Shown here: one piece after another, positions 1-8,482 of the stretch
Layout of the letters: the number at the start of each line of letters is the position of its first letter
Position numbering within the stretch: position 1 is the stretch's first letter
From: Planctomycetaceae bacterium
GTDB lineage: Bacteria > Planctomycetota > Phycisphaerae > Phycisphaerales > UBA1924
NCBI GenBank assembly: GCA_027487735.1
Contig: JAIYDA010000106.1
Span: 1-37,953, forward strand
Direction: 5' to 3'
DNA length: 37,953 bases
Made by a program: the position numbers and the translations under genes
The notes under the pieces: generated by a model
The model's input: only the letters and a program-made list of their open reading frames with translations
Told to the model about the DNA's origin: nothing
The model's database searches: none

Positions 1-16
1 ACCTCGCGGCGCGAAG

Positions 17-1036
17 GTGGGTGCAGGCGCGGAGTTGCCCCGGCCCGAGGGTGGCGTGGCGCGGTCGTTGCGATCCTTTCTGTGCGCCCCACGTTTGCGC
101 GCTTCTTTTTTCCGCTTCTCAAGTTTCCGCGTCTCACTTTTCCGCGTCTCGCTTTTCCGCGCTTCATGTGTGCGCGCCTCAAGTTTGTGCGCGTCAAGCT
201 TGCCCGCCTCGTGTTTCCGCGCGTCAGGGCATGGGCGGCGTGGCGGGGCTCGTGGCTTTACGCTGATTGAGTTGCTCGTGGTCATCAGCATCATCGCGCT
301 GCTGATTGGGATTACGATTCCTGCGCTGAGCAAGAGCCGGGAGAGTGCGCGGCGGCTGAAGTGCCTGACGAATCTCAAGGCGCTGGGGTCGGCGGTTGCG
401 CAGTATGTCAACATGGAGGGGCAGGGGCGGCTGCTGCCTTTGGTGAGGCCCGACAACAACCCGCCCGCGAGCAGCAGCGGCGATGCGAACGACCCGAGCA
501 TCATTGAGGCGCTTGCGACCCACACGGACGCGGCCCAGCCTGTGCGGGATGCGAACGGCGTGTGGACGAGCTTTGATCCGTGGCGGTGCCCGAGTGATTT
601 GCAGAGCATGGACGCGGCGAATGACTTTCGGCCGCAGTGGGCGATCAATGCGATGAGCTATAGCTATCCGCCTGGTGAGCTCATGCTGGCGGCGGAGCTG
701 TTTACGGTGAAGGACCCGCAGGGGGGAGTGAGCCGGGTGTATGAGCAGCGTGCGAACGCGAAGGGCGTGGCGAACCTTGCGGACGGCACGAGCTTGCGGG
801 TTGAGCGGCTGCCGGTGTTTTTGGATGCGGACAACTGGCATAATCCACGGTGGCGGGAGATTGTGAAGGACGTGGACGAGAACGGCAATCGGCGGACGAA
901 CGAGACGATCGCGTGGGATCGCAACGCGGTGTATTTGGATGGCAGCGCGGATAAGGCGGCGGGGCAGCCCAACGCGGAGGACGCGAGCTTGCTGTTTGAG
1001 GACATTGTGAAGTTGGGGGGCGGGTTGGGGGGGTAG
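17..1036 (+). CDS. type IV prepilin-like / type II pseudopilin-like protein
   Basis: The protein carries the prepilin processing signature GFTLIELLVVISIIALLI, with prepilin peptidase cleavage expected between the Gly encoded at 254-256 and the Phe at 257. A hydrophobic helix follows, then a Ser/Arg-rich stretch and a globular domain. The C-terminal part has NAVYLDG, like the C-terminal DG motif of the large planctomycete prepilin-like families. The role is presumed cell-surface or secretion related; the substrate is unknown. The start is doubtful. The longest frame begins with GTG at 17 and may extend upstream of the window, giving an 80-residue leader that is mostly pentapeptide repeats. In-frame alternatives are GTG 170, TTG 185 and TTG 200; the last gives a more normal 19-residue leader. 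No clear Shine-Dalgarno sequence decides between them. Confidence 0.8.
   Translation: MGAGAELPRPEGGVARSLRSFLCAPRLRASFFRFSSFRVSLFRVSLFRASCVRASSLCASSLPASCFRASGHGRRGGARGFTLIELLVVISIIALLIGITIPALSKSRESARRLKCLTNLKALGSAVAQYVNMEGQGRLLPLVRPDNNPPASSSGDANDPSIIEALATHTDAAQPVRDANGVWTSFDPWRCPSDLQSMDAANDFRPQWAINAMSYSYPPGELMLAAELFTVKDPQGGVSRVYEQRANAKGVANLADGTSLRVERLPVFLDADNWHNPRWREIVKDVDENGNRRTNETIAWDRNAVYLDGSADKAAGQPNAEDASLLFEDIVKLGGGLGG
82..231 (+). repeat. 15-bp tandem repeat, about ten units, in or before the prepilin leader
   Basis: Ten degenerate units of exactly 15 bp follow each other, for example CCGCGTCTCACTTTT at 127-141 and CCGCGTCTCGCTTTT at 142-156. In the prepilin frame they encode pentapeptides such as RASFF, RVSLF, RVSLF, RASSL. 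There are no unique spacers. The array ends 25 bp before the prepilin cleavage site. It may be translated, or it may be an intergenic repeat if the true start is TTG 200. Confidence 0.85.
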
Positions 1037-1071
1037 GGGGAGAGAGAGGGATGGAGGGGTGGAGGGAGGAA

Positions 1072-1092
1072 GTGGCAAAGTGGCAAAGTGCC
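1072..1092 (+). repeat. GTGGCAAA octamer repeat downstream of prepilin gene
   Basis: GTGGCAAA occurs twice in tandem followed by GTGCC, 35 nt after the prepilin stop and after a purine-rich tract at 1037-1071. A second degenerate copy lies at 11709-11728, just after the LOG-family gene. Confidence 0.7.
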
Positions 1093-1123
1093 TGATGGTG
1101 GGCGTGTTGGGTGGGGGGCGAGG

Positions 1124-1158
1124 GTTCGGCATTAGGCATTAGGCATTTGGCATTCGGC
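1124..1158 (+). repeat. GGCATTM heptamer repeat, copy B1
   Basis: Four tandem heptamers of type GGCATTA/GGCATTT/GGCATTC lie between the prepilin gene and the next gene. The same word recurs as inverted pairs at 10420-10525 and 31632-31793. Here only one arm is seen. Confidence 0.75.
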
Positions 1159-1205
1159 GCGGGAGGGGGCCGGGTGTCGCGTGTGTTGTTGGCGTTGAGC
1201 GCAGT

Positions 1206-2027
1206 ATGACCTTTCTCACTTCCATCAAGACGCTGGGTTTTCGCGAGGCGATTCGCCGCGCGGATGATGCCATGCGGTATCGGGTGGGGAGTGCGGCGCG
1301 GGGATTGCGGGGGCGGTGGTGGGATGATGAGCAGCGGCGGGCGAGGCTGTTGCGGGTGGGGGTGCCTGCGCTGGTGCTGCTGCTTGTTGGTGGCGGCGTT
1401 GGGGCGTACTTCGCGCTGCGCGAGCGGCCAACGCCCGACTATGCGACGGAGCGGCTGGACTTGCTGTTTGATTACACGCTGCTGTCGGATGAGTTCAATC
1501 GCTTGCCCGTCGAGGAGCGGCTGCGGCTGATGCAGATGCTCGTGGACAGGCTGAAGAAGATGAGCTCGAGCGATTCGATGCTGCTGGGGGCGTTTGCGGC
1601 GGGCATTGCGGGGCAGGCACGCGAGCAGATCGAGCGGAACGCGTCGAGGCTCGCGATTGATGTGTGGGACAAGTATGCGAAGGACTATCCGGATGTGAGT
1701 GCGGCGGAGCGGGAGAAGTTTCTCGAGGACACGTACGTGCAGTTCTCGAAGATGATGGAGACGGTGGGCGGGCAGGTGCGGGATGTGAGCGACGAGCAGC
1801 GGGTGGCGGAGGCTCGCGAGCAGGCGCAGCGCGATCGCGAGCGGATGAGCAACCCGGATCGTGCGCCCGATGGGGAGGCGCTGGGGCGATTCTTTGGGTT
1901 TATGAACAACAACGTGGGCGGGCATGCGACGCCGCAGCAGCGCGTGCGCGGGCAGCAGATGCTGCGGGACATGAGCCGGCATTTTCGTGGCGAGGCGATT
2001 GCGACGGGGGAGAAGGGGCCGGGGTGA
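1206..2027 (+). CDS. hypothetical single-pass membrane protein
   Basis: This 273-residue protein is not assigned to a family. The N-terminal 50 residues are basic (many Arg), followed by one transmembrane segment, VPALVLLLVGGGVGAYFAL. The remaining ~200 residues are charged, mostly helical and Met/Arg/Glu-rich, with no Cys pairs or recognisable catalytic motif. This suggests an inner-membrane anchor with a helical domain outside. ATG 1206 is preceded by GAGCG as a weak ribosome binding site. The gene follows the prepilin gene on the same strand after a 169-nt repeat-bearing gap, so co-transcription is possible but not shown. Codon use matches the GC-rich neighbours, so it is likely real. Confidence 0.75.
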   Translation: MTFLTSIKTLGFREAIRRADDAMRYRVGSAARGLRGRWWDDEQRRARLLRVGVPALVLLLVGGGVGAYFALRERPTPDYATERLDLLFDYTLLSDEFNRLPVEERLRLMQMLVDRLKKMSSSDSMLLGAFAAGIAGQAREQIERNASRLAIDVWDKYAKDYPDVSAAEREKFLEDTYVQFSKMMETVGGQVRDVSDEQRVAEAREQAQRDRERMSNPDRAPDGEALGRFFGFMNNNVGGHATPQQRVRGQQMLRDMSRHFRGEAIATGEKGPG

Positions 2028-2040
2028 GGGAGAACAAGAT

Positions 2041-2078
2041 TCTCAGCACAGAGACTCAGAGACATAGAGCAAGATGAG
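2041..2078 (+). repeat. 38-bp dispersed 3' element, copy A1
   Basis: The element starts TCTCAGCACAGAG and ends GAGCAAGATGAG, 13 nt after the preceding stop codon. A purine tract rich in GGGAAGAA follows to about 2118. Three other copies lie at 14248-14285 (+), 14444-14481 (-) and 25687-25724 (-). All are the same length and all read in the direction of the gene they follow. Confidence 0.85.
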
Positions 2079-2120
2079 GGAAGAAGGGGTGGAGGGAAGA
2101 AGGGAAGAAGGGGAAAACGG

Positions 2121-2787
2121 GGCGGACCTGGGCGCGGTGGGTGATGGACTTTGGGGATGCTTGCGGCGCGGGGGCAGCGGTGGGGGCGTGGGATGCTGTT
2201 CGAGGGTGGGGTTCGTGTGCTTGGGGCAGTGAATGCGTGTCATCTTCCCCCAAGTCCCGATCCGTGAATGATGCGAGTTTCGCTGGCCGCCGGTCGCGGC
2301 CTGGAGACTCTTGACGATGAAGCAGACAAGGCACTTGGTCGAGCAGATCGCGGCCGGGCTGCGTGAGGCGGATGTGGGGCCGTGGGGCTGGAAGGACTAT
2401 CACTCAGATTGTTCAGGGTCGTTTGGAGGATCGTTCGTGAGCGATTCTTCGGCTTCGGCGATGACGTCGCGACGCGTGAGCATGCTGATCGCGAGTGCGT
2501 GGAGCAGCGCAGGGGCAGCCCGGGGCGAGGGTCGAGGCCTGGCGTGGCCACAACGGGGAAGAATGTCCCACGGCACCCGGGCAAGCTGAGCCCGCGCGAG
2601 CTCGCTGCGTCCAAGGCTGAGGAATGCCCGGCCGGACGAAGCAACACACTCACCCTTTGAATCGCACAGCATCTGGGAGAAGCGCACCAACCCAATCATG
2701 GACGTAGACTGTGGTCGGAACCATGGGGGCAGGTCAGTCACGCTTTGCTTGGACTCGTCAGCATTCGATGAAAGTGAGTGTCGCCTT
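2121..2787. other. gene-poor stretch upstream of the glucanase
   Basis: About 670 bp without a gene that can be supported. Several short frames are open, for example 2311-2589 and 2382-2660 on the plus strand, but none has a convincing start, family resemblance or consistent codon use. GC content falls toward the glucanase gene. It could hold remnants of decayed genes and should also contain the glucanase promoter, which cannot be placed by eye. Confidence 0.5.
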
Positions 2788-5670
2788 ATGAACATCATCA
2801 TTCGCACTGCTTTGATCATCATCACCATCGCGAGCGCATTGCAAGTGAGAGCCGGAGAAGCTGGCTCGGGGCATTGCGTTCAAGTGTATACAACTGCGAA
2901 AGACACGCAGTTGCGCATGACACGCAACCATGAGCTGCACCTCATGCCCGCGCAACCAACGCCGGAGACCGAGATCGCCATTTTCATCAATCCGGATCGG
3001 CGTTACCAGACGATTCTTGGCATTGGTGGTGCCATCACTGATGCGAGTGCTGAGGTTTACGCAGGCCTGGATATGGCTACGCGGCAAGAACTCATTCAAG
3101 CTTACTTTGACAAAGAAAGAGGGTTGGGATACAGCCTGCTCCGCACAACGATCCACAGCTCAGATTTCTCCAGTGGCAGCTATACCTATGTCAAAGAAGG
3201 CGACAAATCCCTCAGCACGTTCGACATCGCGCCCGACAAAGAGCATCGCATTCCCATGATCAAGCAGGCGATCAGCGCTGCGGGCGGCAACCTCACCATC
3301 TGTGCCAGCCCGTGGAGTGCGCCCGCGTTCATGAAGGACAACAACAACATGCTGCAAGGCGGCAAGCTGCTGCCGCAGTATCGCGAGGCTTGGGCTACCT
3401 ACTTCACGAAGTTTATTGAGGGCTACGAACGCGAGGGCGTTCCTATCTGGGGCATCACGGTGCAAAACGAGCCCATGGCCCGCCAGACCTGGGAGTCGAT
3501 GATCTATACGGCCGAGGAAGAGCGGGACTTTCTCCGAGACTACCTCGGACCCATCATGCGCAAGGCGGGTCTGGGCGACAAGAAGATCATCGTGTGGGAT
3601 CACAACCGCGACTTGATCACGCAGCGTGCAGACACGATACTAAGCGATCCCGAGGCCGCTCAGTACGTGTGGGGCGTCGGCTTCCACTGGTACGAAACAT
3701 GGGCCGGTGGTCAGCCTATGTACGACAACGTCGCGGAGGTCAGTAGAGCTTTTCCCGAAGTCAAGGTGCTGCTCACCGAGGCGACGGTTGAACGATTCGA
3801 TCCGACGCGTCTGCAGCACTGGCCCAACGCTGAGCGCTACGGCGACTCGATAGTGAATGACCTCAACGCAGGAGCTGTCGGCTGGATCGACTGGAACATC
3901 CTGCTCAACGACACCGGCGGCCCCAACCATGTCGGCAACTTCTGCTTCGCGCCTGTGCACGCCGACGGCAAGACCGGCCGGCTTATCTATACGCCCACGT
4001 ACTACTATCTCGGCCATTTCGCAAAGTTCATCCGCCCTGGCGCGCAGCGTGTCAGCGCCGTGAGCAGTCGGAGCGTTCTGCAAACGACTTCCTTTCTTAA
4101 TCCTGATCATAAACTTGCCACCGTGGTTCTCAACCTGAGCAACAAGGCCGTGTTCTATCGGCTTTGTATTGGAAGTCGCGAGACAACAGTGACCATTCCG
4201 GCGAATGGTATTCAAACGCTGGTGTACGACACGCAGAGTTCAAGCGGATGGAAGATAAACTTCTTCGACGACTTCGACATGTTTGATCCTGCAAACTGGC
4301 AAGACCAGATGATCTGGGTGAACAACGAGAAGCAAACGTACGTCCCCAACAACGAGTTTGGCACTCGTGAGGTCAGCAATGGGTCGCTCAAGCTGAAAGT
4401 TGTGAACATAGGCGAGAAGCGCATCAGCAACAACTTTGACAAGCACGGCAAGCAACAGCCCGACACCCAGTTCGTCGCGGGTCGTATCTGCTCGAAGAAT
4501 CGCAAAGAGTTCGTGAAGGGCAAGTGGACAGCGCGGCTGAAGTTGTGGGGAAACGGAGAGCCTGGCATGTTCCCGGCATGGTGGATTCTTGGCGCACGAA
4601 ACAACGAAGCACCTGTGCAAGAGCCCGACGAGAACATTCCGTGGCCGCTGACGGGTTCCGGCGAGATCGACATCTTCGAGCATCACGGCGAGAGCGGACG
4701 AGACCGCTTTACAACCGGTGCGATCAGGGCCATCGAGCGCGACAAGGGAGACTGGTCGACGCTGCGAACGAGTGTCGCGGTCTCACTGAACGACTACCAC
4801 GAGTACTCGGTGGAGTGGGCCGGCAGCGATCTGGTCTACCGAGTTGATGGCGTCGAGGTGTACCGCAACGTCGGCGAAGGCGACAAGTACCCCGAAGCGA
4901 TGTTCGCGATCTTGAACTACGCCAAGATATCCGACGCCACGGTGGATGGCGAGTGGGTGATGGAAGTGGACTGGGTGAAGCACGAAGCCTGGGATGACAG
5001 ATTCCCTTTTCCAGATCCGAAGCGTCCGGGCCTCGTGCAGCTCTTGCAGAGCGCCAATGGCGTGTCACTCAGTTGGGACAGCACAGGCGGGAGTGATACT
5101 CGATACAACGTCTATCGCACGACGCGATCCGGCGGCAAGGCAGAACGCATTGCCTACCAACTGGAGCAGAGTCGCTTCGAAGACGCCGCGCCCGGCGAGG
5201 GGCAGACATATTACTACGCCGTGAGCGCGAGTGTCGGCTGTGTCGAGAGCGCGCGGAGCGAAGTGGTTCACACCTCGCTTCCATATGTCGCTGTTCCCGC
5301 TCGTCTCGAGGCGGAAGACTTCGTGTCCATGAACGGAATCAAGGCTGAGGAGTGCGGTGACACCGGTGGAGGTCTCAATCTTGGCTACTTTGATCCCGGT
5401 GATTTCATTGAGTTCAATATTGTTGTGGAACGTGCTGGCGACTTCACGATCGAATATCGCTTGGCATCGCAAACAGGCAGTCAGGGCTTTGAAGTCCTGA
5501 TTGATGACCAGGTCGTGGATACTCAAGCTCTTGCCCCAACCGGCGGATGGCAAAGCTATGTGACGATCACGAGTCGTCCGGTTGCCTTGAGCCAAGGCAA
5601 GCACAAGCTGCGTTTGCGCTCGATTGGCCAGGAGTGGAACATCAACTGGTTGGAAGTGACACAGCGATAG
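2788..5670 (+). CDS. secreted multidomain beta-glucanase, GH30-GH16-FN3-CBM6
   Basis: The chosen start, ATG 2788, gives 960 residues beginning with a typical signal peptide (MNIIIRTALIIITIASALQ). Residues ~35-485 are a GH30 barrel with acid/base E228 in TVQNEP and nucleophile E331 in LLTEAT. Residues ~488-735 are a GH16 jelly-roll with the canonical E-x-D-x-x-E site (E626, D628, E631 in GEIDIFEH). Residues ~740-830 are FN3-like and ~833-960 a CBM6 starting near RLEAEDF. GH16 laminarinases cleave beta-1,3-glucan and several GH30 enzymes cleave beta-1,6-glucan or glucosylceramide. A fused enzyme for branched laminarin-like glucan is therefore the best inference; the substrate is unproven. GC content is visibly lower than in flanking genes (about 47-50% in sample lines), suggesting horizontal acquisition. 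No TonB receptor or sugar transporter is adjacent. Confidence 0.93.
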   Translation: MNIIIRTALIIITIASALQVRAGEAGSGHCVQVYTTAKDTQLRMTRNHELHLMPAQPTPETEIAIFINPDRRYQTILGIGGAITDASAEVYAGLDMATRQELIQAYFDKERGLGYSLLRTTIHSSDFSSGSYTYVKEGDKSLSTFDIAPDKEHRIPMIKQAISAAGGNLTICASPWSAPAFMKDNNNMLQGGKLLPQYREAWATYFTKFIEGYEREGVPIWGITVQNEPMARQTWESMIYTAEEERDFLRDYLGPIMRKAGLGDKKIIVWDHNRDLITQRADTILSDPEAAQYVWGVGFHWYETWAGGQPMYDNVAEVSRAFPEVKVLLTEATVERFDPTRLQHWPNAERYGDSIVNDLNAGAVGWIDWNILLNDTGGPNHVGNFCFAPVHADGKTGRLIYTPTYYYLGHFAKFIRPGAQRVSAVSSRSVLQTTSFLNPDHKLATVVLNLSNKAVFYRLCIGSRETTVTIPANGIQTLVYDTQSSSGWKINFFDDFDMFDPANWQDQMIWVNNEKQTYVPNNEFGTREVSNGSLKLKVVNIGEKRISNNFDKHGKQQPDTQFVAGRICSKNRKEFVKGKWTARLKLWGNGEPGMFPAWWILGARNNEAPVQEPDENIPWPLTGSGEIDIFEHHGESGRDRFTTGAIRAIERDKGDWSTLRTSVAVSLNDYHEYSVEWAGSDLVYRVDGVEVYRNVGEGDKYPEAMFAILNYAKISDATVDGEWVMEVDWVKHEAWDDRFPFPDPKRPGLVQLLQSANGVSLSWDSTGGSDTRYNVYRTTRSGGKAERIAYQLEQSRFEDAAPGEGQTYYYAVSASVGCVESARSEVVHTSLPYVAVPARLEAEDFVSMNGIKAEECGDTGGGLNLGYFDPGDFIEFNIVVERAGDFTIEYRLASQTGSQGFEVLIDDQVVDTQALAPTGGWQSYVTITSRPVALSQGKHKLRLRSIGQEWNINWLEVTQR

Positions 5671-6051
5671 CGCATGGACCTGCTGCCCGAAATCTGATCC
5701 TCCAGCAATGAGTGTCCGGTCGATCGCTGGTTGCAGCAAGATGCCTCTGGGCGATGCGCTGGCCGAGGCCTCTCGGAGAGCAGATCGTCATCCGGATGCG
5801 TGAGGTGGCCGTGAAGCTGGGACTGGCAGTGCACTCAGATCGTGCGGGCTCGTGTGGCGAGGCGCTTGTGGGAAATCGTGTTGCGTGGGCGGTGGTGTGG
5901 GGAGGCGCGGGCATGCATGGCGGGAGCGTGTGAGGTGGGGTGGTGCGCAGGCGAGGCGGGGTGCCCTGTCACGGGCACGGGGCGTGCGGCAGATCGTGTG
6001 GACAACCTGCAGCGCATTTGCTCCAGCAGATGAGAGTCGAAATCGGACTGG
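5671..6051. other. gap between glucanase and SUKH gene
   Basis: About 380 bp between the 3' ends of convergent genes. Short frames exist (for example 5712-5933), but none resembles a known protein. A small hairpin, TGCCC-N6-GGGCA, occurs near 5961-5976 without a T-tract. None of the dispersed 3' repeat families of the rest of the window is seen here. Confidence 0.45.
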
Positions 6052-6516
6052 TCATGGCCTATCGAGCGGTCCGTAGACACCTTTGCCCGCGACGGTGCCA
6101 ATGTCTCCCGTATCTCGGTACTCGGCGTAGACAAGCGCTAACCACGTTGCGAATGACGGCGCGATGAGCGCCTTGCGATTGGGATCGTGCATGCAAGCCC
6201 ACACGCTACCGTGATTCTCGCTCCCGTCCGCTACCAAGCAGGTCACGCTGCCATCGCCCCAGCCGTGCACAGAGAGCCATCCTTGGTCTGCCACCGCCAT
6301 GACTTCCTTGACCGAAACCACTCGAAAGTGGCCGAAGGACAAGCCGTCGCAGACTGTATAAAACGCGAGAAGCTCTCTTGTCGTCGACCACTGCGACAGA
6401 CTTGCTTGTATCACATCCGGCGGCTGTGGTTTGTAGACATCAATCCGATGGTCTGCCAGTTGTCGACGGTCTTTCTTGATCCAGTTCAGTACGGCGTGCA
6501 CATCCTCGAAGCTCAT
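6052..6516 (-). CDS. SMI1/KNR4 (SUKH) family protein
   Basis: This 154-residue cytoplasmic protein has the SUKH core: an N-terminal helix, then LLAFYTVCDGLSFGHFRVVS followed by VKEV. It also has later strands with tryptophans (GWGDGSVTCLVADGSEN and HGSVWACMHDP). SUKH proteins commonly act as immunity proteins that bind polymorphic toxins, although others have regulatory roles. No toxin gene, Rhs element or secretion gene adjoins it, so it is an orphan here. The start at 6516 is supported by AAGGAG six nt upstream. Its base composition is lower in GC than the core genes and similar to the glucanase, suggesting both belong to one accessory segment. Confidence 0.75.
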   Translation of the reverse strand: MSFEDVHAVLNWIKKDRRQLADHRIDVYKPQPPDVIQASLSQWSTTRELLAFYTVCDGLSFGHFRVVSVKEVMAVADQGWLSVHGWGDGSVTCLVADGSENHGSVWACMHDPNRKALIAPSFATWLALVYAEYRDTGDIGTVAGKGVYGPLDRP

Positions 6517-6652
6517 GCGACACTCCTTGGCAGACGATCATGATAAGTCGTCAAGCGGCTGATGCCACCGGGGCGTGGCTGGGCAACTGATGAGTATGAC
6601 GCACCGCGCGAGCGTGGTGGTACGCGGATGCACGATGCGGGCGCGGTGTGGC

Positions 6653-8482
6653 TTAGTCTTCGCCTGCGGGCACGACGAGCTCGATGTTGTTGCGTTCGAG
6701 GGTGGTGCCCATGGCGGCGTAGAGGTCTGCAATCGCGGCGTTGTATTCGGCGAGGGCTTCGACTTCTTCGCGTTCGGCGGCGGCGAGGCTTTCTTCGCGG
6801 TTGAGCTCGAGGTCGAGGCGCTCGACGGTGTAGCCGCCGCCTTGTTCTTTTTCGACGAGCAGCACGCGGAGGACTTCGGCGGCGGCGACGCGGCTGGTGC
6901 GGGTTTGTTCGATGAGGGGGTAGTTGAGCACGACGCGGTTCAGTGCGCTCTTGGTCTCGCTCACCACCTGCTGCACGCTGTTGCGGTAGCCGATGACGGC
7001 CTGCATGCGTTCGAGCATGCGGCGGCGATATTCGGCTTCGCCCCGGCGGAGGCCTATGGGCATCTCGAAGGCCATGCTCACGACGTAGTCGACGAACTCG
7101 CCACTGAACTGCTCGGTGAGGCTCTCGTCGAAGTTGTCGGTGATTGCAGCGAAGCGGGTCTGGAGGCGGAGGTTGAGATCGGGCAGGCGCTGGTTGGCAG
7201 CGGCAACCTGGCGGATGCTGGCGTCGTCCATCGTGAGGATGCTTTGCTGCACCTCGGGACGGTTTTGCACGGCGGCGGAGAGGCTGTCGAGCAGGCTGAA
7301 GCGCACGGGGGCATCGACTGCCATGTCTGCGGGCAGCAGCACGACCTCGCTGCCCACGGGCAGGCTGGGGTCGTTCATCAGGGCTTTGAGCTGGTCACTC
7401 ACGAGCCGCAGCTGGGTTTGGGCGCGGAGGACGTCGGCCTTGCGGCGTTCGACGCGTGCGGTGGCGTCGGCGATCTGGGCGCGGTTGGCGTCGATGCGTT
7501 CGCGCTCGCGGAGCTGATCGCGGACTTTCTCGCCTCGCTCGAGCAGGCGCTGCAGGATGCGGAGGTCGGCCGCGCTGCGGACGAGCTGCCAGTAGGCCTT
7601 CTCGGTCTCGGTGAGGGTGCGGGTGAGGTCGCGGCGGAGGGTCTGGATGGCGGCTCGCTCGCTGTTGCGTGCGAGGCGGATTTCGGACTTGTTGGCCTCG
7701 CTGCCCGCGTTGCGGAGCAGGGGCTGGTCCCACGTGAGGCTGATGGCGCTCTGGTTGGCGGGGTTTGGGTTGTTGGCGAGGTTGCGGGTGTTGTTGTCGG
7801 TGTTGCTGACGTCGGTCTGGAGGGTGAAGCGCCCGCCGCCCACGAGCTGGCGGCGCAGGCCCAGCTGGCCCGAGAGGCTCTGCTGCACGTCGCTGTTGGC
7901 GGTGGTGGCGACGGTGCCCGTGCCTGTGCTCACGCGGGGGGAGTCGATGTTGCTGTAGTTGAGGTTGCTGAACAGCGTCCAGTCGAAGGCGGCTTCGGCG
8001 GCGAGGACCTGGGCCTGGCTGACGGCGGGGGCGAGGCGCGCGAACTGCACGCTGAGGTTGTTCGACGCTGCGCTGCGGACGGAACGCTCGAGTGAGATGG
8101 TGACGGTCTTCGCGGGCTGGCCCAGCAGGTTGGTGCCCAGCAGCTCGCGGGCGCGGGGGCCTTCGTTGTTGTAGCTGTCCAAGCCCGACATCGCCTCGAT
8201 CTCGGCTTTCAGGTCGGGGCGGAGCTCGAGACGCTCAACGCCGCTGCCGCGGGTGGTGACGACGGGCTTGCTCTCGACGCGGGCCTCGGCGAGCTCGTTC
8301 GTAGCGGCTTGGGCGACGCTGGCGCGAAGCTCGCGCTCGCTGAGGGCGGCGAGGGGGCTCTTGCTGCCTGCGCAGCCCGTGAGGGCAGCGGCGAGGGTGC
8401 TGAGCGTGCCCGCGAGGGCGAGGGCGCGGTGGGCGGGTGCGAGAGGGGTCGTGGGCTGGTGGTGCATCCGTGATGCCGGCAT
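6653..8482 (-). CDS. TolC-family outer-membrane efflux lipoprotein
   Basis: With ATG 8482 the product is 609 residues: a short basic N-terminus, a hydrophobic segment, and a lipobox ending LTGC, so it is probably lipid-anchored. Long alpha-helical, Gln/Arg/Glu-rich segments follow (for example around RQVAAANQRLPDLNLRLQTR and TLTETEKAYWQLVRSAADLR), arranged as the duplicated coiled-coil/barrel repeat of TolC/OprM proteins. It likely forms the outer-membrane channel of a tripartite exporter or type I secretion system. No membrane-fusion protein or inner-membrane pump is adjacent, so its partner must lie elsewhere. ATG 8482 is preceded by AAGAGAA; a further in-frame ATG at 8467 is possible. The gene diverges from the SH3-domain gene. 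Confidence 0.9.
   Translation of the reverse strand: MPASRMHHQPTTPLAPAHRALALAGTLSTLAAALTGCAGSKSPLAALSERELRASVAQAATNELAEARVESKPVVTTRGSGVERLELRPDLKAEIEAMSGLDSYNNEGPRARELLGTNLLGQPAKTVTISLERSVRSAASNNLSVQFARLAPAVSQAQVLAAEAAFDWTLFSNLNYSNIDSPRVSTGTGTVATTANSDVQQSLSGQLGLRRQLVGGGRFTLQTDVSNTDNNTRNLANNPNPANQSAISLTWDQPLLRNAGSEANKSEIRLARNSERAAIQTLRRDLTRTLTETEKAYWQLVRSAADLRILQRLLERGEKVRDQLRERERIDANRAQIADATARVERRKADVLRAQTQLRLVSDQLKALMNDPSLPVGSEVVLLPADMAVDAPVRFSLLDSLSAAVQNRPEVQQSILTMDDASIRQVAAANQRLPDLNLRLQTRFAAITDNFDESLTEQFSGEFVDYVVSMAFEMPIGLRRGEAEYRRRMLERMQAVIGYRNSVQQVVSETKSALNRVVLNYPLIEQTRTSRVAAAEVLRVLLVEKEQGGGYTVERLDLELNREESLAAAEREEVEALAEYNAAIADLYAAMGTTLERNNIELVVPAGED

Noticed and set aside
82..231. possible CRISPR array
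   Set aside because: The units are contiguous 15-bp repeats without spacers, and no cas gene is present.
2382..2660. possible remnant of a HicA-like toxin (VPRHPGKLSPRELA)
   Set aside because: The resemblance is limited to a few residues; the rest of the frame has no HicA features and no HicB partner is present.
5961..5976. hairpin TGCCC/GGGCA as a terminator
   Set aside because: The stem is only five bp with no T-tract, too weak to call.
6575..8095. 506-codon open frame on the plus strand
   Set aside because: It is antisense to the TolC-like gene, is rich in Ala/Gly/Glu/Asp in the pattern of a reverse-read GC-rich gene, and has no domain or start signal.
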